A stretch of 64,000 nt of DNA, from contig CAVQDO010000035.1 in NCBI GenBank assembly GCA_963711255.1, positions 197,260-261,259 of the forward strand, read 5' to 3'. The position numbers were made by a program, and so were the translations under genes. The stretch comes from GCA-2746365 sp963711255 (GTDB lineage Bacteria > Pseudomonadota > Gammaproteobacteria > SZUA-229). Positions 17,608-27,773 of this stretch are shown here, in pieces. Under the pieces are notes generated by a model. It was given only the letters and a program-made list of their open reading frames with translations. It had not been told where the DNA came from and made no database searches. Numbering within the stretch: position 1 is the stretch's first letter; each line of letters opens with the position of its first letter.

Positions 17608-17868
17608 TTAGCTTGCTGGAGTCACACTAATAGTTTTGCGGTTTAACGGGCCACAGGTTTCAAAAACCACGTTGCCGTCTGCTTTAGCAAACAATGTGTG
17701 ATCGCGACCCATGCCTACGTTTGTACCAGCGTGGAATTTAGTACCGCGCTGACGAACCAGGATATTTCCAGCGACAACTACCTGTCCACCGAATTTCTTA
17801 ACGCCAAGTCGCTTTGATTGTGACTCGCGTCCGTTTCTGGTACTACCGGCTGCTTTTTTATGTGCCAT
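17608..17868 (-). CDS. rpmA: 50S ribosomal protein L27
   Basis: The product is 86 residues and starts MAHKKAAGSTRNGRESQSKR, the L27 signature, whose N-terminal tail reaches the peptidyl transferase centre. GNILVRQRGTKFHAG confirms the family. The N-terminus begins directly with the mature form. It lies 23 bases downstream of rplU in the standard L21-L27 operon and is followed by a strong terminator. Confidence 0.98.
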   Translation of the reverse strand: MAHKKAAGSTRNGRESQSKRLGVKKFGGQVVVAGNILVRQRGTKFHAGTNVGMGRDHTLFAKADGNVVFETCGPLNRKTISVTPAS

Positions 17869-17891
17869 TGTTCCGCTCTCTTATGTATGTG

Positions 17892-18203
17892 TTATGCAGA
17901 GATGCCAGTCACTTCGATTTCAGTATAGTACTGACGATGACCTGTTCTCTTTTGATGATGTTTACGACGTCTGAACTTCATGATTTCGACTTTTTTAGCG
18001 CGACCATGAGATTTAACAGTAGCAGTGACTTTACCGCCATCGACGAAAGGTGCGCCGATGTTAATGTTGTCACCGTCAGCGATCATAAGGACTTTGTCGA
18101 TTTCGACAGAGGCACCTTCTTCAGCGTCCAGTTTCTCAACGCGACATACATCGCCTTGAGCTAGTTTATATTGTTTGCCACCAGTACTAATTACGGCGTA
18201 CAT
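17892..18203 (-). CDS. rplU: 50S ribosomal protein L21
   Basis: The product is 103 residues, the normal L21 length. The start MYAVISTGGKQYKLAQGD and the later KFRRRKHHQKRTGHRQ are family signatures; L21 binds 23S rRNA. It is the first gene of the rplU-rpmA operon and has a well-formed sigma-70 promoter upstream at 18240-18268. Confidence 0.98.
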   Translation of the reverse strand: MYAVISTGGKQYKLAQGDVCRVEKLDAEEGASVEIDKVLMIADGDNINIGAPFVDGGKVTATVKSHGRAKKVEIMKFRRRKHHQKRTGHRQYYTEIEVTGISA

Positions 18204-18239
18204 GGCTGTTCTCCAAAATTCGTGACAGAAAGGGCGCAG

Positions 18240-18268
18240 ATTATACGTTGTAGAATACTGGCTGACAA
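18240..18268 (-). promoter_or_regulatory. Sigma-70 promoter of rplU-rpmA
   Basis: Read on the minus strand, TTGTCA (18268-18263) and a perfect TATAAT (18245-18240) are separated by 17 bases. It lies 37 bases before the rplU start, in the 234-base region shared with the divergent ispB gene. Confidence 0.75.
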
Positions 18269-18437
18269 GTCCAAATTCAGAAGAAACTGAGATAATGCCT
18301 TCATATTTCCCGCTTTATAGTAGCGGCGGCAGTGGCAAGCTTGCAGCGAGAGAGATAGATTGAATAGAGTTTCGCTTGACCTGCGGGCGCTGACTACATA
18401 GGATTCGCATTCCTGATGATCATCCTGCTTAGAAAGT

Positions 18438-19466
18438 GTGACTAATTTGTCTGATACAGACCATCCTGAAGAATCCGTGCAGCAACAAAATCAGCAACTT
18501 AGTTTTGATGATGTTGCTTTACGCTGTAAGCAGGATATGCAGGAGGTAGACCAGGTTATCCATCAGCGGTTAAGTTCCGATGTCGCCCTGGTCAACCAGC
18601 TGAGTCATTATATTGTTAATTCCGGAGGCAAGCGTTTGCGACCTCTGCTTGCGCTTCTGTCTGCAAAAGTTTTTAATTATCAAGGTGATATGCACTATTT
18701 GCTGGCGGCGATCATCGAATTTATTCACACCGCAACGTTGCTGCACGATGATGTTGTTGATGAGTCAGATCTGCGCCGCGGCAATGAAACGGCTAACGCA
18801 CTGTTTGGTAATGCAGCCAGCGTACTGGTCGGTGATTTTCTCTATTCCCGTGCATTCGAAATGATGGTTGAAGTCGACGATATGCGTGTTATGCAGATTA
18901 TGGCAACTACAACTAATGTCATTGCCGAAGGCGAAGTGATGCAGCTGATGAATGTGCACGATGCTGACACCACAGAAGAGAAGTACATGGAAGTGATTCA
19001 CTGCAAAACCGCCAAGCTGTTTGAAGCAGCGACCCAGTTAGGCGCAATATTATGTAATCGCAGCGAGGCAGAAACCGAGGCTATGGCGCGTTACGGCCGC
19101 TTCCTTGGTACCGCCTTCCAGTTGATCGATGATGTCATGGACTACAGCTCCAGCAGTGAACAGATGGGCAAGAATACGGGCGATGACCTGGCCGAGGGTA
19201 AGCCGACATTGCCGCTGATTTACGCCATTCGAAAGGGTTCAGCAGAACAGGCTGTAATAATTAAAGCGGCCATCGAAAAAGGTGGTTACGATAAAATCAA
19301 TGAGGTTCAGGAAATTATCGAGCAAACCGGAGCACTGCGTTATACCGAACAGGTGGCGCAGCAACAGGCTGAGCTGGCTATTGCCGAGCTTGCGCATCTG
19401 CCCGATTCGGAATATAAAATGCTGCTGGAAACTATTGCGCACTTGTCCGTCCACCGCAGTCATTAA
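18438..19466 (+). CDS. ispB: Octaprenyl/polyprenyl diphosphate synthase
   Basis: The product is 342 residues with a GTG start. It is a trans-polyprenyl synthase that makes the long side chain of ubiquinone from FPP and IPP. The first aspartate-rich motif is LLHDDVVDESDLRRG (about residue 103) and the second is QLIDDVMDYSS (about residue 231); SGGKRLRPLL is the IPP-binding region. It diverges from rplU, a conserved gammaproteobacterial arrangement. About 20 N-terminal residues before the family core are poorly conserved, so a start further in is possible. Chain length cannot be fixed from sequence by eye. Confidence 0.94.
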   Translation: MTNLSDTDHPEESVQQQNQQLSFDDVALRCKQDMQEVDQVIHQRLSSDVALVNQLSHYIVNSGGKRLRPLLALLSAKVFNYQGDMHYLLAAIIEFIHTATLLHDDVVDESDLRRGNETANALFGNAASVLVGDFLYSRAFEMMVEVDDMRVMQIMATTTNVIAEGEVMQLMNVHDADTTEEKYMEVIHCKTAKLFEAATQLGAILCNRSEAETEAMARYGRFLGTAFQLIDDVMDYSSSSEQMGKNTGDDLAEGKPTLPLIYAIRKGSAEQAVIIKAAIEKGGYDKINEVQEIIEQTGALRYTEQVAQQQAELAIAELAHLPDSEYKMLLETIAHLSVHRSH

Positions 19467-19569
19467 CGAGTGATGGCTGCTTCAGTGATGACACACCTAA
19501 TATAGAGTGTAATTCTTGATAAACTACACGTTCTTTTTTCAGTAGCAGATACAAAAACAGGGTAACATT

Positions 19570-20193
19570 GTGACAAAAGGTACACTTTACGTAATTTCAG
19601 CTGCATCAGGCGCAGGTAAGACCACGCTGGTCAGTGCCATTCTCGAGCAGGTTTCTGATCTCGAGGTCTCGGTTTCTCATACTACGAGGGCTCCTCGTGA
19701 AGGTGAGGTCGACGGCGTAAACTATCATTTCGTCGATAAAGAGAAATTTCAGCAGATGGTGGACGCAGGCGAATTTTTTGAGTCTGCTTCAGTATTTGGT
19801 AATATGTACGGTACTTCACGGCAACATATCCAGGAGCAGCTGCTAAAGGGTAAGGATGTTATCCTTGAGATTGACTGGCAGGGCGCTCGGCAGATTCGTC
19901 AATTAGTGACTGATTGCAAATCGATATATATTGCACCGCCGTCGGTGGCGGCATTGCGTGAACGCCTGACTTCAAGAGGCAAGGATGACGAAGAAGTCAT
20001 TAATAAACGCATGCGTGAAGCGGTTAGTGAAATGTCGCACTATGCCGAGTTTGAATACCTGGTCATAAATGATGACTTTGATGAGGCAAGAGAAAATCTG
20101 GCGTCTATAATATTATGCCAGCGTATGTTAATTGAGCATCAGCAGCAGAAACATGCGGTGCTGCTGGCAGAATTATTGTCATTTGAAGAATAA
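19570..20193 (+). CDS. gmk: Guanylate kinase
   Basis: The product is 207 residues with a GTG start. It converts GMP to GDP with ATP. The P-loop SAASGAGKTT is at residues 10-19, followed by the GMP-binding region VSHTTRAPREGEVDGVNYHF and the motif ILEIDWQGARQIR. The size matches the E. coli enzyme. It is the first gene of gmk-rpoZ-spoT-ridA-recG, which links GTP supply and ppGpp control; rpoZ follows after 49 bases. Confidence 0.97.
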   Translation: MTKGTLYVISAASGAGKTTLVSAILEQVSDLEVSVSHTTRAPREGEVDGVNYHFVDKEKFQQMVDAGEFFESASVFGNMYGTSRQHIQEQLLKGKDVILEIDWQGARQIRQLVTDCKSIYIAPPSVAALRERLTSRGKDDEEVINKRMREAVSEMSHYAEFEYLVINDDFDEARENLASIILCQRMLIEHQQQKHAVLLAELLSFEE

Positions 20194-20242
20194 GCTTCGA
20201 ATGATTTTTAGAATAAAGTAACGAATAACCTGGAGAATAAAT

Positions 20243-20551
20243 ATGGCACGTCTAACAGTAGAAGATTGCCTTGATAACGTAGAAAACCGATTTGAGCTTG
20301 TGCTGGTTGCATCGCAGCGAGCTCGTCAGCTAGCTATGGGTGCAGAACCTCTTGTGCCTGAAGACAATGACAAGCCAACAGTACTGGCACTGCGTGAAAT
20401 TGCAGAGAACTTGATTAATAAAGAAATTCTTAATGCGCCTGAAGAAACAACCATGGATGATATTGAAGCCATGATCGAAGGCGACCTGTCTGCAGAGCTG
20501 GAAGAAAGTTTGAAAAATAGCCTGAAAGACAACCTGAAAGACAGCATGTAG
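20243..20551 (+). CDS. rpoZ: RNA polymerase omega subunit
   Basis: The product is 102 residues and starts MARLTVEDCLDNVENRFELV, the omega signature; VASQRARQLAMG is the conserved beta'-binding helix. Omega stabilises RNA polymerase and forms part of the ppGpp site. The C-terminal tail repeats a short pattern (LKNSLKDNLKDS). It lies between gmk and spoT. Confidence 0.97.
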   Translation: MARLTVEDCLDNVENRFELVLVASQRARQLAMGAEPLVPEDNDKPTVLALREIAENLINKEILNAPEETTMDDIEAMIEGDLSAELEESLKNSLKDNLKDSM

Positions 20552-20655
20552 GCTGATAGTTGCCAGTAGACTGTTTATCAAGTTTATCTATGGGCGCTTT
20601 GAATGCATGGCAACGTGTATTCATGCGCCCGATTTTTTTGAGCTGGATTTGTTAA

Positions 20656-22845
20656 ATGACTGAAGTTACCACGATAGATGAAACTCTGGGACAGACCGGA
20701 GGGGTAACGGATGATGAAGAGCGCTTTTTGATTTCTGATTTATGTGACCTGATCTCGGAATACATGGATCAGGAACAGGTAAAAGAAGTTTATAACGCCT
20801 ACCTGTTTGGCGCACAGGCACATGAAGGCCAGCACCGGGTATCCGGTGAGCCATATATTTATCACCCAATTGCTGTGGCAAGAATTCTTGCGCAAATGCA
20901 TATGGATGTTAAAAGCATTATTGCTTCAATACTGCATGATGTGCTGGAAGATACTCCTGCAACAAGAAAATTAATTGAACGTGAATTTGGCCAGGATGTT
21001 GCACACCTGGTTGACGGCGTCAGTAAGCTGACCCACATTAAATTTAAAAATAAAATTGAGCAGCAGGCTGAGAATATTCAAAAAGTTCTGCTGGCGATGG
21101 CGAGAGATATTCGCGTCATCATGATCAAACTGGCAGACCGTTTGCACAATATGCGTACTCTCGGTGCGCTAAGGCCGGACAAGCGTCGCCGTATCGCGCA
21201 GGAAACGCTTGATATCTATATCCCCATCGCTAACCGGCTCGGTATATACACGATACGCCACGAACTGGAAAACCTGTCGTTCAAGGCTATGCACCCGCTA
21301 CGCTACAAGGTGCTGGAGCATGCAGTCGATAAGTCCAGCGGTCATCGAAAAGAGTTAATTGAAAAAATCAACCAGGCCTTAAGTTCAAGGCTGGTTGAGA
21401 TGTCGATTGATGCACAGTTTATTTCACGTAAAAAACATTTGTTCAGTGTCTATAACAAAATGCGTGACAAACGTTTGCCATTTAATAAAGTTTTCGATGT
21501 TTATGCGCTGCGTGTTTTAGTCGATTCGGTAGATGAGTGTTACCGCGTACTCGGTATTGTGCATAATTTATTTAAACCGATTCCGGGCAGATTTAAAGAT
21601 TACATAGCAATTCCCAAAAGTAATGGCTATCAATCACTGCATACTGCTTTGTATGGGCCGCACGGAATTCCGATGGAAGTACAGATACGCACACTGGAAA
21701 TGGACAAGTTTGCAGAAAGCGGAATTGCTGCGCACTGGTTATATAAATCACCCGACGAGAAAGGTGAAATTACTGCACATGCGCGTGCACGTGACTGGCT
21801 CACTGGGATATTGGAAATGCAGCAGTCAGCGGGAGACTCACTGGAATTTCTGGAAAACGTTAAAGTCGATCTGTTCCACGATGAGGTATACGTTTACACG
21901 CCCGATGGCGACATCATGAAGCTGCCTCGCAATGCGACACCTGTCGATTTCGCCTATGCGGTGCATACCGATATTGGCAACCGTTGTGTGGCGGCAAAAC
22001 TGGACCATAGCTTCGCACCATTAAACACGCCCTTGTATAGTGGTCAAACAGTTGAAATTGTAACGTCGCCCGGCTCGCGTCCAAATGCGGCATGGTTAAA
22101 TTATGTGGTTACCGCAAAAGCACGATCCAATATTCGTACTTACCTGAAACATATGCAGGTTGATGAAGCCATGTCACAGGGGCGGCGTTTACTCGAGCGT
22201 TGTTTAAAACCATTGGGCATGAGACTTGCTGATGTCAAACAGGCGGATATTGATGCGGTGCTAACGGAATATGGCTTCGATGAGATTGGTCAGCTGCTTG
22301 AAGACGTCGGTATGGGTAATCGTCCACCAAGCCTTGTTGTAAAGCGCCTGGTACCAGAGCGCATTGCCGATGGGGATTCAGAAGAAACCAAAGAAATGCA
22401 GTCGCAGACTGCGCTTGCTATTAATGGCACTGAAGGCATGGTGGTTTCCTATGGACGATGCTGCAATCCAATACCGGGTGACCAGATTGTAGCTATGTTG
22501 AGTAAGGGCAGAGGGATTGTTGTTCATCGTGAAAGCTGTAAAAATCTTGAAGCGCGCAATAAGCGAAGCGATACTTATATCGATGTGCAATGGTCGGAAC
22601 AGGCAACTGGTGATTTCAGCTGCGAAATTAAAATGGAAATCGAAAACAAGTCCGGACTGTTGGCGAGAACAGCAACGGTGATTTCTGATTGCGGCGCAGA
22701 TATTGAAAATGTATTTATGGAGGATCGTGATGGTTTTTCGATGAATCTTTTATACATGATAAAAGTGAAAGACCGTCAGCACCTGGCAAAAATAATGCGC
22801 CGCTTGCGTTCAATCTCCAGTGTTATGCGTATTGCTCGAATGTAA
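20656..22845 (+). CDS. spoT: Bifunctional (p)ppGpp synthetase/hydrolase SpoT
   Basis: The product is 729 residues. The hydrolase HD domain is intact: YIYHPIAVARIL, then ILHDVLEDT near residue 95, and KLADRLHNMRTL. The synthetase domain follows (PGRFKDYIAIPKSNGYQSLH near residue 315, then VEVQIRT-like MEVQIRTLEMD). A TGS domain (YVYTPDGDIMKLP) starts near residue 413, and a C-terminal ACT domain ends the protein. The intact HD marks SpoT/Rel rather than RelA. The protein makes and breaks the stringent alarmone. The operon with rpoZ and gmk is conserved. Confidence 0.96.
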   Translation: MTEVTTIDETLGQTGGVTDDEERFLISDLCDLISEYMDQEQVKEVYNAYLFGAQAHEGQHRVSGEPYIYHPIAVARILAQMHMDVKSIIASILHDVLEDTPATRKLIEREFGQDVAHLVDGVSKLTHIKFKNKIEQQAENIQKVLLAMARDIRVIMIKLADRLHNMRTLGALRPDKRRRIAQETLDIYIPIANRLGIYTIRHELENLSFKAMHPLRYKVLEHAVDKSSGHRKELIEKINQALSSRLVEMSIDAQFISRKKHLFSVYNKMRDKRLPFNKVFDVYALRVLVDSVDECYRVLGIVHNLFKPIPGRFKDYIAIPKSNGYQSLHTALYGPHGIPMEVQIRTLEMDKFAESGIAAHWLYKSPDEKGEITAHARARDWLTGILEMQQSAGDSLEFLENVKVDLFHDEVYVYTPDGDIMKLPRNATPVDFAYAVHTDIGNRCVAAKLDHSFAPLNTPLYSGQTVEIVTSPGSRPNAAWLNYVVTAKARSNIRTYLKHMQVDEAMSQGRRLLERCLKPLGMRLADVKQADIDAVLTEYGFDEIGQLLEDVGMGNRPPSLVVKRLVPERIADGDSEETKEMQSQTALAINGTEGMVVSYGRCCNPIPGDQIVAMLSKGRGIVVHRESCKNLEARNKRSDTYIDVQWSEQATGDFSCEIKMEIENKSGLLARTATVISDCGADIENVFMEDRDGFSMNLLYMIKVKDRQHLAKIMRRLRSISSVMRIARM

Positions 22846-22907
22846 CAACGGGATCTGCCTCGATATGAGACAGGTGAATAGTATAATAAACTTGATTAGA
22901 GTAAAAA

Positions 22908-23294
22908 ATGGCTAAAGAAATTATTTCAACCGATAAGGCACCGCAGGCAATTGGCACATATTCACAGGCAGTAAAAATCGGCACAACAGTTTACATGTCA
23001 GGTCAGATCCCACTGGTTCCAGAAACGATGGAGATGGTTGCTGGCGATATAAAAGCGCAGATCCACCGTGTGTTTCAAAACCTTCGCGCCGTTGCCAATG
23101 CAGCTGGCGGTGATCTTTGTGACATCGTTAAGCTGAATATTTTTCTTACCGACCTGTCTAACTTTCCGCATGTTAATGAAGTTATGGCAGAGTATTTTCA
23201 ACAGCCTTATCCCGCACGAGCTGCGATTGGTGTGTCTGCTTTGCCAAAAGATTCGGCTGTAGAGATGGATGCTGTTATCGAGCTTGAAAGCTAA
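22908..23294 (+). CDS. ridA: RidA family enamine/imine deaminase
   Basis: The product is 128 residues, the normal length. The motifs GTYSQAVKIGTTVYMSGQIP and YPARAAIGVSALPKD, with the catalytic arginine, define the RidA/YjgF family. RidA clears reactive 2-aminoacrylate made by PLP enzymes. It lies between spoT and recG (62 and 67 bases), a common placement. Confidence 0.95.
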   Translation: MAKEIISTDKAPQAIGTYSQAVKIGTTVYMSGQIPLVPETMEMVAGDIKAQIHRVFQNLRAVANAAGGDLCDIVKLNIFLTDLSNFPHVNEVMAEYFQQPYPARAAIGVSALPKDSAVEMDAVIELES

Positions 23295-23361
23295 GGATAT
23301 TATTTAAATTAGTCTTTTTTAAGTATTAACAAAAACTCACGGGCAATAGTTAGAGTAATCA

Positions 23362-25461
23362 ATGGAAGATGAAAAAACTGAAAGCTATGAATATCAGTCA
23401 GTACAGGTTCTTAACGGAGTAGGGCCGGCCGTTGCTGAAAAACTAAAACGTCTTGAAATTTATACTATTCAGGATGTTCTATTCCACCTGCCTTACCGCT
23501 ACGAAGACCGAACCAGAATTACGCCGCTGGGAGCGCTGCAGTTAGGCCAGCAGGCGCTGGTCGAAGGCGTTATTGAACATTGCGAAATAAAATTTGGCGG
23601 TCGCGGCCGGCGCAGTTTGTTATGTTACCTGTCTGATAATACCGGCGCGATTGTTTTGCGTTTTTTTCATTTTAATAAAGCACAGCAAAATAATTTATCT
23701 GAAGGAAAAAAATTACGCTGCTTTGGTGAGGCGCGGCGCGGTGCTACCAGGCTGGAGTTTGTGCACCCTGAATACCAGCTTGTACCGTCGGTTGAGGTTG
23801 AAGTTGAGCGTTCATTAACGCCGGTCTATGCAAAAACCGAAGGTGTGCATCAGACGCTGCTAAAAAAGATCTCCGGCCAGGTTCTGGCAAAAATAAAACA
23901 GGGCAGTTTAATAGACTGGTTACCTGAAGATGTTCTGACTCGGCATGGTTTTCCTGACCTTGTAACGGCCCTGTCGAATGTGCACAGGCCAGATAAAAAC
24001 GTAAATGTTTATTCACTGAATGACTGCAAGAGTAAAGCGCAGCAACGCCTGTTATATGAAGAACTGGTAGCCCACCAGCTAAGTATGTTACAGGTGAGAG
24101 ATGAAATAAAAAAGATTAAAGCGATAAGGCTGCCAGTAAGTGATGCTGAGGCATCGGCATTCAGTGCTCGTTTTGTTTTTGAATTTACTGACGCGCAAAA
24201 AAAAGTTATTGCTGAAATATTTTCTGATATTAATAAAGACGTGCCTATGCTGCGGCTGGTTCAGGGTGATGTGGGTTCTGGTAAAACGGTTGTTGCAGCA
24301 GCTGCCGCGATGGCTGTTGTTATTGCTGGCAAACAAATTGCCATTATGGCACCAACAGAAATTTTAGCGGCTCAGCATTATGCTAATTTCACACAATGGT
24401 TTGATGAGAATGATTGCCTGCTGTTAACGGGTAAAGATAAAGGTAAAGCAAGAACCGAAAAGCTGGCGCAGATGAAATCGGGCGAGCGTAAAATTATTAT
24501 CGGTACACATGCGCTATTTCAGGATGATATTGAATTTAATCACCTGGCACTGCTGGTGGTCGATGAACAGCATCGCTTTGGTGTGCATCAGCGATTATCT
24601 TTGCGTGAGAAAGGCAGCATTATGGGGCAGGATAAAATGATGCCGCACCAGTTAATCATGACTGCAACTCCTATACCCAGAAGCCTGGCGATGACCGCCT
24701 ATGCCGACCTGGACTATTCTGTTATCGATGAACTGCCGGCTGGCCGCAAGCCTGTCACCACTGTTGTGTTGTCAACTGCTCGCCGTGAAGAAGTTGTGCA
24801 GCGAATTGAAAAGGCCTGTGAAAATGGTGAACAGGCGTACTGGGTATGCACGCTTGTTGAAGAGTCTGAAGTGTTACAGTGCCAGGCTGCTGAAGTCACG
24901 GCTGAACAGTTAACCGCAGAGTTAAAAAATGTCCGGGTTGGCCTGGTGCATGGCCGAATGAAACAGCAGGATAAGCAGTCGATCGTCACGCAGTTCAAAA
25001 ACCGGGAAATAGATCTTCTGGTAGCAACCACGGTCATTGAAGTTGGCGTGGACGTGCCAAATGCATCGCTAATGGTCATCGAAAATGCTGAGCGCCTTGG
25101 TCTGGCGCAGTTACACCAGTTACGAGGCCGGGTCGGCCGCGGCTCGAAAAAGAGTGCCTGTGTGCTGATGTACCAGGCACCATTGTCTGATCTGGGCAAG
25201 CAGCGTATGGCGATTTTGCGCGAAACCAACGATGGTTTTAAGGTGGCACAAAAAGATCTGGAATTGCGTGGCCCGGGTGAGGTTCTGGGCACCCGTCAAA
25301 CGGGTTTGATGCAACTGCGTATCGCTGACATTGTGCGTGATGAGCACTGGTTTGAGGATGTAAAACAAACTGCGCGATATATAATGAAGCATCATCCACA
25401 GGCGGTTCAGCCGCTGGTGCGCCGCTGGCTAGGTAAAGCAGACCGTTTTGCCAACGTATAG
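23362..25461 (+). CDS. recG: ATP-dependent DNA helicase RecG
   Basis: The product is 699 residues. An N-terminal wedge domain (residues 1-260, with LFHLPYRYEDRT) is followed by a superfamily 2 helicase core. Walker A is QGDVGSGKTVVA at about residue 302; the DExH box is VVDEQHRFGVHQR at about residue 400; motif III is TATPIPRSLAM; motif VI is QLRGRVGRG. RecG remodels stalled forks and branched DNA. It closes the gmk-rpoZ-spoT-ridA-recG block. Confidence 0.97.
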   Translation: MEDEKTESYEYQSVQVLNGVGPAVAEKLKRLEIYTIQDVLFHLPYRYEDRTRITPLGALQLGQQALVEGVIEHCEIKFGGRGRRSLLCYLSDNTGAIVLRFFHFNKAQQNNLSEGKKLRCFGEARRGATRLEFVHPEYQLVPSVEVEVERSLTPVYAKTEGVHQTLLKKISGQVLAKIKQGSLIDWLPEDVLTRHGFPDLVTALSNVHRPDKNVNVYSLNDCKSKAQQRLLYEELVAHQLSMLQVRDEIKKIKAIRLPVSDAEASAFSARFVFEFTDAQKKVIAEIFSDINKDVPMLRLVQGDVGSGKTVVAAAAAMAVVIAGKQIAIMAPTEILAAQHYANFTQWFDENDCLLLTGKDKGKARTEKLAQMKSGERKIIIGTHALFQDDIEFNHLALLVVDEQHRFGVHQRLSLREKGSIMGQDKMMPHQLIMTATPIPRSLAMTAYADLDYSVIDELPAGRKPVTTVVLSTARREEVVQRIEKACENGEQAYWVCTLVEESEVLQCQAAEVTAEQLTAELKNVRVGLVHGRMKQQDKQSIVTQFKNREIDLLVATTVIEVGVDVPNASLMVIENAERLGLAQLHQLRGRVGRGSKKSACVLMYQAPLSDLGKQRMAILRETNDGFKVAQKDLELRGPGEVLGTRQTGLMQLRIADIVRDEHWFEDVKQTARYIMKHHPQAVQPLVRRWLGKADRFANV

Positions 25462-25546
25462 TAATTACTCTCAGGTTATTTTTATTGCTGGCTTTTGAAC
25501 AAGCTATAAGCTATTAATAAATAACTGCTTATTTAATTAAAAGTAA

Positions 25547-27454
25547 ATGATAACGAACACTGAAAACACAGCGCTAAATCTTCGTGGTTTGCTCAATGGC
25601 TCAGCCAGCCAGGAGCAGGAACGGATATTGCAAACTCAGATAACGCGTTTAATTACCAGTTCGGGTTTTAGTAACCTCGCTGGAATTGCCATGGCAATTA
25701 TCTGGGTGGGGCTGATCTGGAAAGACCTGCCGCGAGAAGTTTTAAGCGTCTGGCTCGGTGTTATGCTGCTGCTGTTCTTCTACCGGCTCGCGGTGCATTA
25801 TTTCAAACTGTATAGCAGTGATAGCAAATTACTGCTTGATAAATATGTTGTTCGACGCTGGTACCTGGTATCGGTGTTCCTTAGCGGCGCAGGCTGGGGT
25901 GTAACTTCAACCTTGATGTTCCCGTTTAATGAATTGAACCAGATCGTACTGGCCTTTATCCTGGTCGGCGTTTCAGCAGCGGGAGTGGCCTATTCAGCAG
26001 TAGCCTGGGTTTATTATGGTTACGTAGGTTGCGTGCTGCTACCGTTAATGTTTCGTTTATTTTATGTCGGTGGCGAAGTTTATTATGCGCTGTCCGCGAT
26101 GACCGGTTTCTTTTTAGGCGTGATGATCATGGCAGTGCACCGCATGTATAAGTCATCTGTGGCTGAGCTTGAGCTTTCCTATAAAAATGAAACATTGATA
26201 AATGACCTGACTAATGCCAGTAATCACCTGGAAAGTTTAAATAATAATTTAACGGATGAAATTCAACACGGGAAAAAAATTGAAGCAGAGTTAAAGCTGG
26301 CAAAAGAAAACGCGGAACAAATGAGCCAGGCTAAGGGTGAGTTCCTTGCCAACATGAGCCATGAAATAAGAACACCGATGAATGGTGTAATCGGCACGCT
26401 GCAACTGCTGGAAGATACCGAATTAAACAACGAACAAAAAGAATTTGTCGAAACTGCACATAAATCGGCTGATGCGCTGCTGGCAATATTAAATGACATT
26501 CTGGACTTGTCCAAGATTGAAGCCGGCAAACTACACTTTGAAAATATCGCGTTTAACCTGGAACAGATAATAAAAGACATTGTTACGCTATATTCATTAA
26601 AGTCCGAGCAGCAGGGGGTGTCACTGGTTATGCAGCTGGATGAATCACTGCCTGATTATTTAATGGGCGACCCAACACGATTGCGGCAGGTAATTGTTAA
26701 CCTGGTTTCCAATGCGCTTAAGTTCACTGAGCAGGGTGTGGTTAAAATCAGTGCGGAAGTTCAACAGGTAAATAGTGACAATGTAAAGCTGAAGGTATCG
26801 GTAACTGATACCGGTATCGGTATTCCGCAGGCTGCACAGGAAACATTGTTTAATGCCTTCACCCAGGCTGATGGTTCAACCACAAGAAAGTATGGCGGTA
26901 CCGGTCTGGGTCTGGCTATTGTTAGTCAGCTGGTTGAAATGATGGACGGAACACTGGGTGTTGATAGTGTCGAGGGAGACGGTTCTTCGTTCTGGTTTAG
27001 CGCAAACTTCAAACTTGCTAAAGAAATACCTTCAGGCGAATCGGAGCCGGTGGATGATAAAGGCCCGGTTCAGCTAGATGCCAAAGTGTTACTGGTTGAA
27101 GACAATCCGATCAATCAGATGGTCGCCCAGAAAATGCTGGAGAAATTAGGCCTGAAAGCACAGCTTGCCAACAATGGCGTGGAAGCGCTAAAGCAGTTAA
27201 GCGAAGAGGCCTTTGACCTGGTATTGATGGACTGCCAGATGCCGGAGATGGATGGCTTTGACGCAACCCGGGAAATTCGAAAACTGGATATCAGGTCGAC
27301 CAGGAAGAAATCACTTCCTATTGTTGCCATGACGGCAAACGTTATGTCGGGTGACCGTGAAAGGTGTCTTGACGTTGGTATGGATGATTATATCGGTAAA
27401 CCGGTACAGCGTGATCAGCTTGAGACAGTGCTCAGGAAATGGCTGGGAAGATAA
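25547..27454 (+). CDS. Membrane hybrid sensor histidine kinase with receiver domain
   Basis: The product is 635 residues. Residues 40-205 carry about six hydrophobic segments, an N-terminal membrane sensor without an obvious periplasmic domain. A coiled linker follows (residues 205-265). The dimerisation/phosphoacceptor box FLANMSHEIRTPMNGV is at about residues 266-281 with the active histidine near 271. The ATPase domain has the N box NLVSNALKFTE, G1 DTGIGIP and G2 KYGGTGLGLAI. A C-terminal receiver starts near residue 512 (VLLVEDNPINQ) with phosphoacceptor Asp in LVLMDCQMPEMDG near 560. No partner regulator is adjacent, so the output is unknown. Confidence 0.92.
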   Translation: MITNTENTALNLRGLLNGSASQEQERILQTQITRLITSSGFSNLAGIAMAIIWVGLIWKDLPREVLSVWLGVMLLLFFYRLAVHYFKLYSSDSKLLLDKYVVRRWYLVSVFLSGAGWGVTSTLMFPFNELNQIVLAFILVGVSAAGVAYSAVAWVYYGYVGCVLLPLMFRLFYVGGEVYYALSAMTGFFLGVMIMAVHRMYKSSVAELELSYKNETLINDLTNASNHLESLNNNLTDEIQHGKKIEAELKLAKENAEQMSQAKGEFLANMSHEIRTPMNGVIGTLQLLEDTELNNEQKEFVETAHKSADALLAILNDILDLSKIEAGKLHFENIAFNLEQIIKDIVTLYSLKSEQQGVSLVMQLDESLPDYLMGDPTRLRQVIVNLVSNALKFTEQGVVKISAEVQQVNSDNVKLKVSVTDTGIGIPQAAQETLFNAFTQADGSTTRKYGGTGLGLAIVSQLVEMMDGTLGVDSVEGDGSSFWFSANFKLAKEIPSGESEPVDDKGPVQLDAKVLLVEDNPINQMVAQKMLEKLGLKAQLANNGVEALKQLSEEAFDLVLMDCQMPEMDGFDATREIRKLDIRSTRKKSLPIVAMTANVMSGDRERCLDVGMDDYIGKPVQRDQLETVLRKWLGR

Positions 27455-27773
27455 CCGGAAGTGGCAGACATGCTGCCTGACCTTTAGTCGTTAGTGATGA
27501 TGAATGCTATCGTTGCTATATCGTAAGAACCGTCGGTATTAAGGTAAAATTCCCCTTTCCCGGACTTTATATCGGCATTTTCAGGCCATTTATCCCTCAC
27601 AAATGGCAAATCAGCTAATATTATAATAAACTGATGTTTCAGCCTACAGTTTATCCAGTTTTGGCCGATAGTGAAAATTCAAGTTCTCAAAAAAACTTCA
27701 AACTAACCATTTATTTGTAGATTCTGACCTTGTCGCCAGATTCTAATTTATTGCATATTCAGGAGCAGGCAGC
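27455..27773. other. Intergenic gap after the hybrid kinase
   Basis: A 319-base stretch with no credible reading frame. It contains AT-rich tracts before 27774 and presumably the promoter of the small periplasmic protein. I see no RNA gene, strong terminator or repeat in it. Confidence 0.5.
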